64,000 nucleotides of DNA from Thermopolyspora sp044507605 (lineage in GTDB: Bacteria; Actinomycetota; Actinomycetes; Streptosporangiales; Streptosporangiaceae): positions 1 to 64,000 of the forward strand of contig JBIQJI010000031.1 of NCBI GenBank assembly GCA_044507605.1, given 5' to 3'. The translations under genes were made by a program, and so were the position numbers. Below are positions 27,825 to 36,003 of this stretch, piece by piece. Numbering within the stretch: the stretch's first letter is position 1; every line of letters begins with the position of its first letter. The notes under the pieces were generated by a model. It saw only the letters and a list, made by a program, of their open reading frames with translations, was not told where the DNA came from and made no database searches.

Positions 27825-29315
27825 TTACCGCTTACGCCCGCCCCCGGCGAGGCGGATCAGGCGCGGCAGCGCGGCGGGGGAGCGGCCGAACGACGTGAGG
27901 TTCATGCCGGGCAGCGCGAAACGCTGCCGGGAGACGGCCTTGGGCCGGGCGAACTCCCGCAGCCCGTCGGCCCCGTGGATGCGGCCGAACCCCGACGCGC
28001 CCACCCCGCCGAACGGCAGCCCCGGAATGCCGGCGAAGGAGATGATCGAGTTGACGGCGGTCATCCCCGAGCGCATCCGCCGCGCCAGCCCCATCGCCCG
28101 CCGGGCGCTGCCCGAGAAGACCGTGCCGCCCAGGCCGTACGCCGAGGCGTTCGCCCGGGCCAGGGCCTCCTCCGCGTCGGCCACCCGGTTGACCGTGATC
28201 GTCGGCCCGAACGTCTCCTCGGTGACGGCCGGGGAGTCCTCCGGCACGTCGGCGACGATCACCGGCTCGACATACGGCGGCCGCACCGCGTCGGTGCCGC
28301 CGAGCACCACCCGGCCGGACTCGGCGGCCGCGCCGATGTGCCGCCTGATGATGTCGAGCTGGCCCGGCATCGTGATCGGGCCGTAGTCCACACCGGCCCG
28401 CACCCGCTGGGCACGACGGGTGAGCTCGGCGAGGAACCCGTCGTAGACCGAGTCGACGGCGTACACCCGTTCGACGCCCACGCACGTCTGCCCCGAGTTG
28501 GACATCGCGCCCCACAGCGCCGCGTCGGCGGCGGCCCCGAGGTCGGCGCCCTCGTCCACGATGAACGCGTCCTTGCCGCCGCACTCGGCCACCATGGGGG
28601 TCAGGTTGCGCGCGCAGGCCGCCATGACCCGCTTGGCGGTGGCGGTCGAGCCGGTGAACGCGATCTTGCCGATGCCCGGGTCGGCGGCCAGCGCGGCCCC
28701 CGTCTCGCCGAACCCGGTGACCACCTGAAAGACCTGGTGCCCCTGGGCGTGCTCCCCGGCCGGGCTCTCGGCGAACAGCTCGGCGAGCAGCACGCCCACG
28801 CCCGGGGTGTACTCACTGGGCTTGAACACCACGGCGTTGCCGGCGGCCAGGGCGTACGCGATGGAGCCCATCGGGGTGAACACCGGATAGTTCCACGGGC
28901 CGATGACCCCGACCACGCCGAGCGGCCGGTACTCCAGCGTCGCCGCCATGTTGATCCCGAGCAGGCCGGGGGCCACGCGACGCGGCCCGAGCACCCGGCG
29001 GGCATGCCGGGCCGCCCAGCCGATGTGCGTGATCGCGAGCACGGTCTCGAGCAGGGCGTCGTCGACGGGCTTGCCCGTCTCCCGGTGCACCAGGTCGGCG
29101 ATCCGCCGCAGGTTCGCGGTGAGGACCGCCCGGTAGCCGAGCAGCACGCGCCGCCGCCCGGCGAACCCCAGCCCCTCCCACCAGCCGGCGGCCTCGCCGG
29201 CGGCGGCCACGGCCGCGCGTACGGCGGCCTCGTCGTGCACGGGATGGCTGCCGACGACCTCGTTCGTCGCCGGATCGCAGGAGTCGAACATCCGCCGCTC
29301 GGTCGCCATGCCCAT
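27825..29315 (-). CDS. Aldehyde dehydrogenase family protein
   Basis: NAD(P)-dependent oxidation of an aldehyde to an acid. 496 residues. Oxyanion/NAD region 'GVVGVIGPWNYPVFTPM', cofactor motif 'GKIAFTGSTATAKRV', general base Glu in 'LTPMVAECGGKD', catalytic Cys in 'SNSGQTCVGVERVYA', and the C-terminal 'GLPFGGVGASGFGRIHG'. Closest in style to the coniferyl/succinate-semialdehyde group; substrate not readable. Separated by 138 bp from the response regulator gene upstream, so it likely has its own promoter, controlled by the downstream TetR. Confidence 0.92.
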   Translation of the reverse strand: MGMATERRMFDSCDPATNEVVGSHPVHDEAAVRAAVAAAGEAAGWWEGLGFAGRRRVLLGYRAVLTANLRRIADLVHRETGKPVDDALLETVLAITHIGWAARHARRVLGPRRVAPGLLGINMAATLEYRPLGVVGVIGPWNYPVFTPMGSIAYALAAGNAVVFKPSEYTPGVGVLLAELFAESPAGEHAQGHQVFQVVTGFGETGAALAADPGIGKIAFTGSTATAKRVMAACARNLTPMVAECGGKDAFIVDEGADLGAAADAALWGAMSNSGQTCVGVERVYAVDSVYDGFLAELTRRAQRVRAGVDYGPITMPGQLDIIRRHIGAAAESGRVVLGGTDAVRPPYVEPVIVADVPEDSPAVTEETFGPTITVNRVADAEEALARANASAYGLGGTVFSGSARRAMGLARRMRSGMTAVNSIISFAGIPGLPFGGVGASGFGRIHGADGLREFARPKAVSRQRFALPGMNLTSFGRSPAALPRLIRLAGGGRKR

Positions 29316-29336
29316 GAGCGCCCCTCATCTGTGCGT

Positions 29337-29359
29337 CTATGCCGGTGGAGCAACCATAG
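29337..29359 (-). promoter_or_regulatory. Second candidate TetR-type site upstream of aldehyde dehydrogenase
   Basis: 23-bp site with ctatg/catag arms, sharing ATG at positions 3-5 and AACCAT at 16-21 with the TetR operator at 27761-27783. It lies 22-44 bp upstream of the dehydrogenase start. Confidence 0.4.
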
Positions 29360-29453
29360 AACGATATTCTGGATGATAGTCCTGATCGCGCCCAGCATCG
29401 CCTGGGCCGCGCCAGGGGTCGCGCCCGCGAGCGGCACCCCCGATCCGGCGGCC

Positions 29454-30077
29454 CTAACGCAGCGGACCCAGCAGGCCCTTGTCGAGCGCGGTCGTCACCG
29501 CCGCGGTGCGGTCGGAGACGCCCAGCTTGCCGAAGATCCGCAGCAGGTGGGTCTTGACCGTGGTCTCGCTGATGTACAGCCGTCTGCCCACCTCGGCGTT
29601 GGTCAGGCCCTCGGCGACCAGTTCGAGCACCTGCGTCTCGCGCCGCGTCAGCGTCTCGGCCGCCGGCGCCCGCATCCGCGACACCAGCCGCGTGGCCACC
29701 GAGGGCGACAGCACGGTCTCGCCGCGGGCCGCCGACGCGATCGCGGCCAGCAGATCGGCGCGGGAGGTGTCCTTGAGCAGGTAGCCGGCCGCCCCCGCCT
29801 CGACCGCGCGCACGATGTCCTGGTCGGTCTCGTACGTCGTCAGCACGATGACGCGGGTGCCGGGCAGATCGGCGAGAATGCGGCCGATGGCGCTCACGCC
29901 GTCGCCCCCCGGCATGCGCAGGTCCATGAGGATCACGTCGGGCCGCAGCTCGCGCGCCCGCGTCACCGCCTCGTCGCCCGACCCGGCCTCGCCGACCACG
30001 GTGACGTCGGCCTCCAGCATGCCGCGCAGGCCCATGCGCACGACCGGATGGTCGTCGACCAGCAGCACCCGGGTCAT
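29454..30077 (-). CDS. NarL/FixJ-family response regulator
   Basis: 207 residues from ATG 30077, overlapping the kinase stop by 4 bp (ATGA). Receiver domain ~1-120: acidic pair 'LLVDDHPVV', phospho-acceptor D52 in 'DVILMDLRMPGG', 'VIVLTTYETD', conserved K in 'YLLKDTS'. LuxR-type HTH ~140-200: 'LTRRETQVLELVAEGLTNAEVGRRLYISETTVKTHLLRI'. Last gene of the ABC/kinase/regulator operon; likely controls the exporter. Confidence 0.95.
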   Translation of the reverse strand: MTRVLLVDDHPVVRMGLRGMLEADVTVVGEAGSGDEAVTRARELRPDVILMDLRMPGGDGVSAIGRILADLPGTRVIVLTTYETDQDIVRAVEAGAAGYLLKDTSRADLLAAIASAARGETVLSPSVATRLVSRMRAPAAETLTRRETQVLELVAEGLTNAEVGRRLYISETTVKTHLLRIFGKLGVSDRTAAVTTALDKGLLGPLR

Positions 30078-31276
30078 GCCGTCTCCTCGCGGCGTTCGGG
30101 CTCCTGGTGGCAGCCGGGCTGGCATTCGGGCAGCCGGACGACCAGCTCGGTGCCCGCGCCGGGCTCGCCGGTCACGGCCATGGTGCCCCCGGCCTGCTCG
30201 ACCCGGGTGCGCATGGCGCCGAGCCCGTAGCCTCTCGCCATGTCGGCGGGGGTCACGCCCCGGCCGTCGTCGCGCACGCGCAGGGTGACGTCGTCGTCGC
30301 CGTACTCCAGCGTGACGGTCACCCGCGATGCGGCCGCGTGCTTGCGCACGTTGTTCAGTCCTTCCTGGGCCGCCCGGATCAGGACGACCTCCACGCGCGG
30401 CGGAAGCGGCCACGAGGCGCCCGTGACCTCGAACTCGGCGACGATGCCCAGCTCCTCGCCCAGCCGCCCCACGATGCGGCCGAGCGCCTCGTCGAGGGAC
30501 CGCCCGTCGAGCGGCGCCGGGGTCAGCGCCGCCACGAGCGCCCGCGACTCGGCCAGGTTCTCGCGTGCGGTCTCGACCGCGAGCGCCAGATGCCGGTTCG
30601 GGTCGGGCTGCGCCTGGGCCGCCTGGATCAGCATGATGATGCTGGTGAACCCCTGGGCGAGCGTGTCGTGGATCTCCCCGGCCAGCCGCTCCCGCTCGGC
30701 GAGCGCCCCCCGCTCCGCCGACAGCCGCTCCACCTCGGCCCGGCTCGCCTCCAGCCGTTCGATCAGCTCGGCCCGCTCCTTGCTCTGTGCGGTGATCCGA
30801 TGCATCCACACGCCGAAGACCGACGAGAAGAACACCGCGATCGTGGTGACGGTCAGCACGTTGAACGCCGCGTCGAGGCTCGGCCCCTCGGAGAGGAACC
30901 GAGCCATCGGCGCGAGGCACAGCACGATCACGCCGTACACCGCCAGGTTGCCCTTGCGCAGCGCCATGAAGCACTGCGGGCACAGTCCGAACAGGGCGAA
31001 CGTAGCGGCCGGCTCCAGCACCACCACCGGGGTGAACAGGGCCACCAGGAGCGCGATGTAGACGAGACCGCCCCGCGTGCCGCCCCGGTCGACCGCCCGG
31101 CGGCCGATCAGGAAGCGCACCGGGATGATCGCCAGGAGCAGCGTGACGATCAGCGCCTTCCCGCCCACCGGCCGCGGCGTCAGCACGGCGTACACCACGG
31201 GAGCCAGCACGGTCAGGACGAGGAGCAGCTCCCAGCCGCGCTGGTTCTCCCAGGCGTGCGGACCGGCGGCGCTCAT
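30074..31276 (-). CDS. Two-component sensor histidine kinase (HisKA_3 type)
   Basis: 400 residues; start at ATG 31276, overlapping the permease stop by 4 bp. About five or six N-terminal membrane helices (16-160), then a coiled linker, the DHp helix with the phospho-acceptor H203 in 'RERLAGEIHDTLAQGF', and an HATPase domain (N box 'EGLNNVRKHAAASRV', G box 'VRDDGRGVTPADMARGYGLGAMRTRV'). A CPQC motif at 99-102 sits at the end of a membrane segment, which could bind metal or sense redox; inference only. Partner of the regulator that follows. Confidence 0.94.
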   Translation of the reverse strand: MSAAGPHAWENQRGWELLLVLTVLAPVVYAVLTPRPVGGKALIVTLLLAIIPVRFLIGRRAVDRGGTRGGLVYIALLVALFTPVVVLEPAATFALFGLCPQCFMALRKGNLAVYGVIVLCLAPMARFLSEGPSLDAAFNVLTVTTIAVFFSSVFGVWMHRITAQSKERAELIERLEASRAEVERLSAERGALAERERLAGEIHDTLAQGFTSIIMLIQAAQAQPDPNRHLALAVETARENLAESRALVAALTPAPLDGRSLDEALGRIVGRLGEELGIVAEFEVTGASWPLPPRVEVVLIRAAQEGLNNVRKHAAASRVTVTLEYGDDDVTLRVRDDGRGVTPADMARGYGLGAMRTRVEQAGGTMAVTGEPGAGTELVVRLPECQPGCHQEPERREETA

Positions 31277-32124
31277 CCGTCGCGGCGGCTCTTCCAGCGG
31301 AACGTCAGCAGGCACAGCACCAGTCCTCCGATGACCCACGCACCTAGTATCAGGGCGACGCGGTCCAGCTCGTACGTGCCGGTGACCTCCAGAGACGCGC
31401 CCCGGTCACCGAGGAACACCGAGCGCAGGCCCTGGCACATCCACTTCAGCGGGAAGAACGACGCCACGTTGATGAGCCAGTTGGGCAGCTCGGTGAACGG
31501 GATGTAGACACCGGAGATGAACTGGAGCACCACGAACGGCATGGTGATCACGCCGGCGGCGCTCCGGGCCGAGCGGGGCAGGCTGCTCACGGCGATGCCG
31601 AGCAGCGAGGAGGCGGTGATGCCGAGCACGCCCACCCAGGCGAACGTCAGCCAGTCGGTGCCGGACGTGGGCAGGTCCAGGTCGTAGAGCAGCACGCCGA
31701 CGGCCAGCAGCAGCACGACCTCCACGACCGTGATGGCCAGCACGCTGATGATCTTGCCGAGGAAGTACGCCGAGCGCGGCATCGGCGTGCCGGCGAGCCG
31801 CTTGAGGGTGCCGTCCTCGCGCTCCACGGCGATGCTGACGCCGAGGTTCTGGAAGCTCGTGCTCATGATGCCCGCGCCGAGCAGGCCCGCCGTGTAGAGC
31901 TGCGAGACCGTGATGCCGGTGCCCTCCAGGGTGCCGGCGAAGATCGACCCGAACAGGATGAGCAGAATGATCGGGAAGCTGAACGTGAAGATCACGGACT
32001 CCCGCTCGCGGAAGAACATCTTGGTCTCGACGAGCCCTCGGGACCAGCCGACACGCAGTGTCGAGGGCGGCCGGGCCGCGGCCGCCTCCGCGTGGGGCGC
32101 GGCGATGGTGGCGCTGTCGCTCAT
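31273..32124 (-). CDS. ABC-2 type transporter permease
   Basis: 283 residues with six hydrophobic segments; 'LGVSIAVEREDGTLKRLAGTPMPRSAYFLGKI' is the typical ABC-2 cytoplasmic loop, and 'MPFVVLQFISGVYIPFTELPNWLINVASFFPLKW' the late helix pair. Probably exports a drug or lipid-like molecule with the ATPase encoded upstream. Overlaps the kinase gene by 4 bp. Confidence 0.93.
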   Translation of the reverse strand: MSDSATIAAPHAEAAAARPPSTLRVGWSRGLVETKMFFRERESVIFTFSFPIILLILFGSIFAGTLEGTGITVSQLYTAGLLGAGIMSTSFQNLGVSIAVEREDGTLKRLAGTPMPRSAYFLGKIISVLAITVVEVVLLLAVGVLLYDLDLPTSGTDWLTFAWVGVLGITASSLLGIAVSSLPRSARSAAGVITMPFVVLQFISGVYIPFTELPNWLINVASFFPLKWMCQGLRSVFLGDRGASLEVTGTYELDRVALILGAWVIGGLVLCLLTFRWKSRRDG

Positions 32125-32154
32125 AGGGGATCACCTCAGGGTCGGGGGAGAAGG

Positions 32155-32997
32155 TCAGGAGTTGGAGATGAGGCCGAGATAGACGTCCTCAAGGGTGGGG
32201 CGGGTGACGGTCAGCTCCGGCACCTCGCCGCCGAGCCGGTCGGCGAGCTCCCGCACCGTCATGGTCGGCGTGTCGGTCTCCACGCTCTTGCGCGTGCCCT
32301 CCTCCGACCAGGTGACGAGCGCCTTCGCACTGGCTCGGCCGCCGAGCGTCGCCGGCTCGCCCTCCGCGACGACCCGCCCGTTGGCGATGACCACGAGCCG
32401 GGCGGCGAGCGCCTCGACCTCGTCGAGGTAGTGGCTGGTCAGCACGATCGTCGTGCCGTCCTGGGCGAGACCCGCGATCAGGTCCCAGAACTGCCGCCGG
32501 GCCTCCGGGTCGAAGCCCGTGGTCGGCTCGTCGAGGAAGAGCAGCTCCGGGCGGCCGATGATGCCGAGGGCGACGTCCACGCGCCGCCGCTGCCCGCCGG
32601 ACAGCTGCCGCACCCGCTTGCCGGCCTGCTCCGTCAGCCCCACCCGGTCGATCACCTCGTCGGGGTCGCGCGGGGCGGGGTAGTAGCCGGCGAAGTGCCG
32701 CACGATCTCCCGCACGGTCAGCTCCGGCCGGTCGTCGGCCGTCTGCGGCACGATCCCGAGCCGCGACCGCCAGGCCCTGGTGGCGTGCGCCGGGTCGGTG
32801 CCGAGCACGGACACCTCACCGGAGTCGCGCCGCCGGTAGCCCTCCAGGATCTCCACCGTGGTCGACTTGCCCGCACCGTTGGGGCCGAGGATGCCGAAGA
32901 CCTCGCCCGGCCGGATATCGAGGTCGATGCCTCTGACGGCCTGTACGTCGCCGTATCGCTTGGCGAGGCCGCGAACTCTCACCGCTGTCTCTGTCAT
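32155..32997 (-). CDS. ABC transporter ATP-binding protein (drug exporter type)
   Basis: 280 residues. Walker A 'GILGPNGAGKSTTVEIL', Q-loop 'GIVPQTADDRPELTV', signature 'QLSGGQRRRVDVALG', Walker B 'LLFLDEPTTGFDPEAR', H-loop 'IVLTSHYLDEVEAL'. The C-terminal extension (about 215-280) resembles that of DrrA/CcmA-like exporters. First gene of the four-gene exporter and two-component operon. Confidence 0.95.
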   Translation of the reverse strand: MTETAVRVRGLAKRYGDVQAVRGIDLDIRPGEVFGILGPNGAGKSTTVEILEGYRRRDSGEVSVLGTDPAHATRAWRSRLGIVPQTADDRPELTVREIVRHFAGYYPAPRDPDEVIDRVGLTEQAGKRVRQLSGGQRRRVDVALGIIGRPELLFLDEPTTGFDPEARRQFWDLIAGLAQDGTTIVLTSHYLDEVEALAARLVVIANGRVVAEGEPATLGGRASAKALVTWSEEGTRKSVETDTPTMTVRELADRLGGEVPELTVTRPTLEDVYLGLISNS

Positions 32998-33050
32998 GCC
33001 TCAAGCATCCGCCCACGCGGCGCGGCGGACCACCATCGCCCGGTCGAACC

Positions 33051-33076
33051 CGCCGTCCTCCGATCGGAGGACGGCG
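33051..33076. promoter_or_regulatory. 26-bp perfect palindrome between nucS and ABC operon
   Basis: Half-site cgccgtcctccga followed by its exact reverse complement, with no spacer, 54 bp upstream of the ATPase start and 73 bp after the nucS stop. It could be an operator for the exporter operon or the nucS terminator stem; no T-tract follows. Confidence 0.55.
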
Positions 33077-33078
33077 CG

Positions 33079-33155
33079 GCGGACCGAACGGCGGACCGAA
33101 CGGCGGGCCGGCGGCCGGAGGCGGGTCAGAAGCGGCGGCCGGAGGCTGTCAGAAG
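33079..33155. repeat. Two small tandem duplications
   Basis: gcggaccgaacg occurs twice in tandem (33079-33090, 33091-33102), followed by two ~22-bp copies of ggcggccggaggc...tcagaag (33110-33132, 33134-33155). The last copy covers the nucS stop codon. Confidence 0.7.
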
Positions 33156-33808
33156 AGGGTGTCTTCGCGCACGATGCCGCGCAGCGCGTCGTAGTCGAGG
33201 ATCACGCAGCCGATGCCGCGGTCGGCGGCGAGCACCCGCGCCTGCGGCTTGATCTCCTGGGCGGCGAAGACGCCCTTGACGGGGCTGAGCAGCGGGTCGC
33301 GATTGAGCAGCTCCAGGTACCTGGTGAGCTGCTCGACACCGTCGATCTCGCCCCTGCGCTTGATCTCGACGGCCACCGTGCCGCCCAGGTGGTCGCGGCA
33401 CAGGATGTCGACCGGGCCGATCGCCGTGGGGTACTCGCGCCGGATCAGGGTCCACCCCTCGCCCAGCGTGGTGATGTGCTCGGCGAGCAGCTCCTGCAGA
33501 TGCGCCTCGACGCCGTCCTTGCGCAGCCCTGGATCGACGCCCAGCTCGTGGGAGGAGTCGTGCAGGATCTCCTCGATGGTGAGGATGAGCCGCTCGCCGG
33601 TCTTGCCGTGCGTGACGGTCCAGGTGCCGTCTTCCTCGCGCAGCTTGCAGGGCGGGCTCATCCAGTTGAGCGGTTTGTAGGCCCGGTCGTCGGCGTGCAC
33701 GCTCACCGAGCCGTCGGCCTTGATGAGGATCAGCCGGGGCGCCATGGGCAGATGGGCGGTCAGCCGCCCCACGTAGTCGACGCTGCACCGCGCGATGACC
33801 AGTCGCAT
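33149..33808 (-). CDS. nucS: Endonuclease NucS
   Basis: Mismatch-specific endonuclease that replaces MutS/MutL in most actinobacteria. 219 residues from ATG 33808; the frame is open further upstream into the neighbour. N-terminal DNA-binding half: 'RLILIKADGSVSVHADDRAYKPLNWMSPP'. Nuclease half with the PD-(D/E)xK core in 'GPVDILCRDHLGGTVAVEIKRRG'. The extreme C terminus 'EDTLF' fits the beta-clamp-binding tail described for actinobacterial NucS (family knowledge). Confidence 0.96.
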   Translation of the reverse strand: MRLVIARCSVDYVGRLTAHLPMAPRLILIKADGSVSVHADDRAYKPLNWMSPPCKLREEDGTWTVTHGKTGERLILTIEEILHDSSHELGVDPGLRKDGVEAHLQELLAEHITTLGEGWTLIRREYPTAIGPVDILCRDHLGGTVAVEIKRRGEIDGVEQLTRYLELLNRDPLLSPVKGVFAAQEIKPQARVLAADRGIGCVILDYDALRGIVREDTLF

Positions 33809-33925
33809 GACCGTCAACCCTACCGGTACGGCCGGACCATGTCCGTCGAACGCAGCCTCGGCGATCGGGCGCGAACGCCGGTGAGATAGGGTGCACCGGT
33901 CCGGAGAGGACAGGGAGAGGAGCGC

Positions 33926-34648
33926 ATGGACATTCGCGCGTCCACGGTGCTGCCGGCCGTACGCGAGCCGATCGAGCTGCACACCGCCGACGGGCTCACC
34001 CTGGTCGGTGAGCTGGCCCTGCCGGTGGATCGGCCGCCGGTGGCGACGCTGGTGTGCCTGCATCCGCTGCCGACGGCGGGCGGCTTCATGGACAGTCACG
34101 TGCTGCGCAAGGCCGCGAACCGGCTGCCGGAGCTGGCCGAGGTCGCGGTGCTGCGGTTCAACACGCGGGGGACGACCTCCGAGCGGGGCACCTCGGAGGG
34201 CGCGTTCGACGAGGGCGAGGGGGAGCGGTTCGACGTCGCCGCCGCGCTGGAGTTCGCGGAGTTCCGCGGCCTGCCCCGGGTGTGGCTGCTGGGCTGGTCG
34301 TTCGGCACCGAGCTCGCGCTGCGCTGGGGGCGTGATCCGCTGGTCGAGGGGGCCATTCTGCTGTCGCCCCCGCTGCGCCGCGCCACCGACTCCGACCTGG
34401 CCGCCTGGGCGGAGTTCGGCCGGCCGCTGATCGCGGTGGTGCCGGAGTTCGACGACTATCTGCGGCCGGCGGAGGCCCGCGAGCGGTTCGCGCGGGTGCC
34501 GTCGTGCGAGGTCGTGGCCGTCGACAACGCCAAGCACCTGTGGGTGGGCGAGCCGTACGTCCGCATCGTGCTCAACGAGATCGTCAAGCGGGTCAACCCG
34601 GAGGCGTACCCCCTGCCCACGCAGGTCGCCGCCGCCGCGTCCGGCTGA
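33926..34648 (+). CDS. Alpha/beta hydrolase
   Basis: 240 residues. Nucleophile elbow 'LLGWSFGTELAL' (GxSxG with Ser in GWSFG), catalytic Asp probably in 'VPEFDDYL', His in 'VDNAKHLWVGE'. An early 'HPLPTAGGFMDSHVL' gives the oxyanion strand. Substrate unknown. Divergent from nucS and convergent with the AI-2E transporter gene. Confidence 0.85.
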   Translation: MDIRASTVLPAVREPIELHTADGLTLVGELALPVDRPPVATLVCLHPLPTAGGFMDSHVLRKAANRLPELAEVAVLRFNTRGTTSERGTSEGAFDEGEGERFDVAAALEFAEFRGLPRVWLLGWSFGTELALRWGRDPLVEGAILLSPPLRRATDSDLAAWAEFGRPLIAVVPEFDDYLRPAEARERFARVPSCEVVAVDNAKHLWVGEPYVRIVLNEIVKRVNPEAYPLPTQVAAAASG

Positions 34649-34670
34649 CCGGCGCGGGCGGCCCCGCCGG
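34649..34670. terminator. Hairpin between convergent genes
   Basis: ccggcg/cgccgg outer stem with an inner ggg/ccc and one bulge, filling the 28-bp gap between the hydrolase and AI-2E genes. Confidence 0.45.
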
Positions 34671-34676
34671 GGTGCC

Positions 34677-35861
34677 TCACCGGCTCGACTGGCGGGGCAT
34701 CACCACTTCGCGCACGATCAGGGACACCGCTGCGGCCACCGGGATGGCGAGCAGTGCCCCGACGATGCCGAGCAGGGTGCCGCCGAACAGCGCCGCGATC
34801 ACCGTCACCGCCGGCGTGACGTCGACCGAGCGTTTCATCACCCGGGGGTAGACGACGTAGTTCTCCACCTGCTGGTAGACGAGGAAGAACACCAGGCAGG
34901 CGATGCCGAGCGGCACCGACTGCAGGAACCCGATGCCGGTGACGAACACCGCGCCGATCATCGCGCCGACCAGCGGGATGAGGTCGGTCACGGCCACGAA
35001 CAGGGCCAGCGCCAGGGCGTAGTCGGCCCCCGCGATCGCCAGGAAGGCGTAGGTCAGCACCCCGGCGATCACCGAGATGAGGACGTTGCCCGCGACGTAG
35101 CCGCCGATGCCGTCGAGGATCTCGTCGCTGATCGCCCGGGTGCGGCCGCGCCGGCTGGCCGGCACCAGCTTCAGGAAGTACTCCTTGATCATGGGCAGGG
35201 AGCCGAGGAAGTACAGGGTCAGCACCAGCAGGGTGAACCCGGAGAAGATGCCGTTGAGCACGACGGCCCCGGCCCCGACGATGCCCCCCGCGATCGCGCT
35301 GCCGAGCCCGCCGCTGGTGACATAGTCCTGGAGCCTGGCCAGGAGCTGGTAGTCGGCGTCGAGCTGCTTGATCGTCGGGTTGGCGAGCAGCTCGTTGACG
35401 TAGCCCGGCACCGCCTTCACGAAGGTGCTCGCCTCATCGGTCACCGGCGGCACGATGGCGAAGCCGAACAGCACGAAGAACGCGATCACGCCGAGGAACA
35501 CGATCGAGATCGCCGCCCGGCGCGGCACCCGGTGCCGCTGCAGTCCCTCGACGACCGGGTTGAGCCCCACCGCGAGGAACATCGCGACCACGACCAGCAC
35601 GATCACGCTGCGCGCGCTGACCAGCGCCTGGGCGAGGCCCCAGGCCGTGAGCACCCCCAGCCCGGCCGTCAGCCCGAACAGGAACGGCCCCCGGGCCAGT
35701 GGTTTGCCGGGGATGCCGTAGGGCAGCGCAGGCTCACCCTGCGGCCGCTCGGCGGGCCCTCGCCCTGCGGGTGCGCCCGGCGCGGCCTGGGCCGGGCCGG
35801 CGTCCTCCTCGTCGCGGCCCTCGCCCGGCTCCGCGCGGGAGTCCACCAACGGGTCGGTCAC
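34677..35861 (-). CDS. AI-2E family transporter (UPF0118 membrane protein)
   Basis: 394 residues from GTG 35861 (AAGGAG 4 nt upstream). A Pro/Glu-rich N-terminal tail of ~60 residues precedes about eight membrane helices. Typical family sequences: 'VIVLVVVAMFLAVGLNPVVEGLQRHRVPRRAAI', 'ISDEILDGIGGYVAGNVLISVIAGVLTYAFL' and 'DLIPLVGAMIGAVFVTGIGF'. Members include AI-2 exporters and Na+/H+ antiporters, so the substrate is open. Confidence 0.9.
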   Translation of the reverse strand: MTDPLVDSRAEPGEGRDEEDAGPAQAAPGAPAGRGPAERPQGEPALPYGIPGKPLARGPFLFGLTAGLGVLTAWGLAQALVSARSVIVLVVVAMFLAVGLNPVVEGLQRHRVPRRAAISIVFLGVIAFFVLFGFAIVPPVTDEASTFVKAVPGYVNELLANPTIKQLDADYQLLARLQDYVTSGGLGSAIAGGIVGAGAVVLNGIFSGFTLLVLTLYFLGSLPMIKEYFLKLVPASRRGRTRAISDEILDGIGGYVAGNVLISVIAGVLTYAFLAIAGADYALALALFVAVTDLIPLVGAMIGAVFVTGIGFLQSVPLGIACLVFFLVYQQVENYVVYPRVMKRSVDVTPAVTVIAALFGGTLLGIVGALLAIPVAAAVSLIVREVVMPRQSSR

Positions 35862-35911
35862 GTGCGCTCCTTGTCGACCGGCGGAGCCGGTGGGGAAACC
35901 GGCCCAACGCG

Positions 35912-35948
35912 AGGGAGAGCCTGGGCGATCGCTCGCCCGGCTCTCCCT
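35912..35948 (-). promoter_or_regulatory. Long hairpin upstream of AI-2E gene
   Basis: 10-bp stem agggagagcc/ggctctccct, one bulged T, then a 6-bp stem gggcga/tcgccc closed by a tetraloop. It lies 51-87 nt upstream of the GTG: a leader structure, or a second terminator for the coiled-coil gene upstream. Confidence 0.5.
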
Positions 35949-35979
35949 GCGGTGCCTGTAAATGCGTGCCTGTGGACGA

Positions 35980-35998
35980 CCGGCCCTCAGCGGGCCGG
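35980..35998 (-). terminator. Hairpin after coiled-coil gene
   Basis: 7-bp stem ccggccc/gggccgg with a 5-nt loop, 6 nt beyond the stop of the coiled-coil gene. Confidence 0.55.
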
Positions 35999-36003
35999 AT
36001 GGA

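Noticed and set aside
27771..30230. An 819-codon plus-strand open frame
   Set aside because: Antisense to the aldehyde dehydrogenase and response regulator genes, which have full catalytic motifs.
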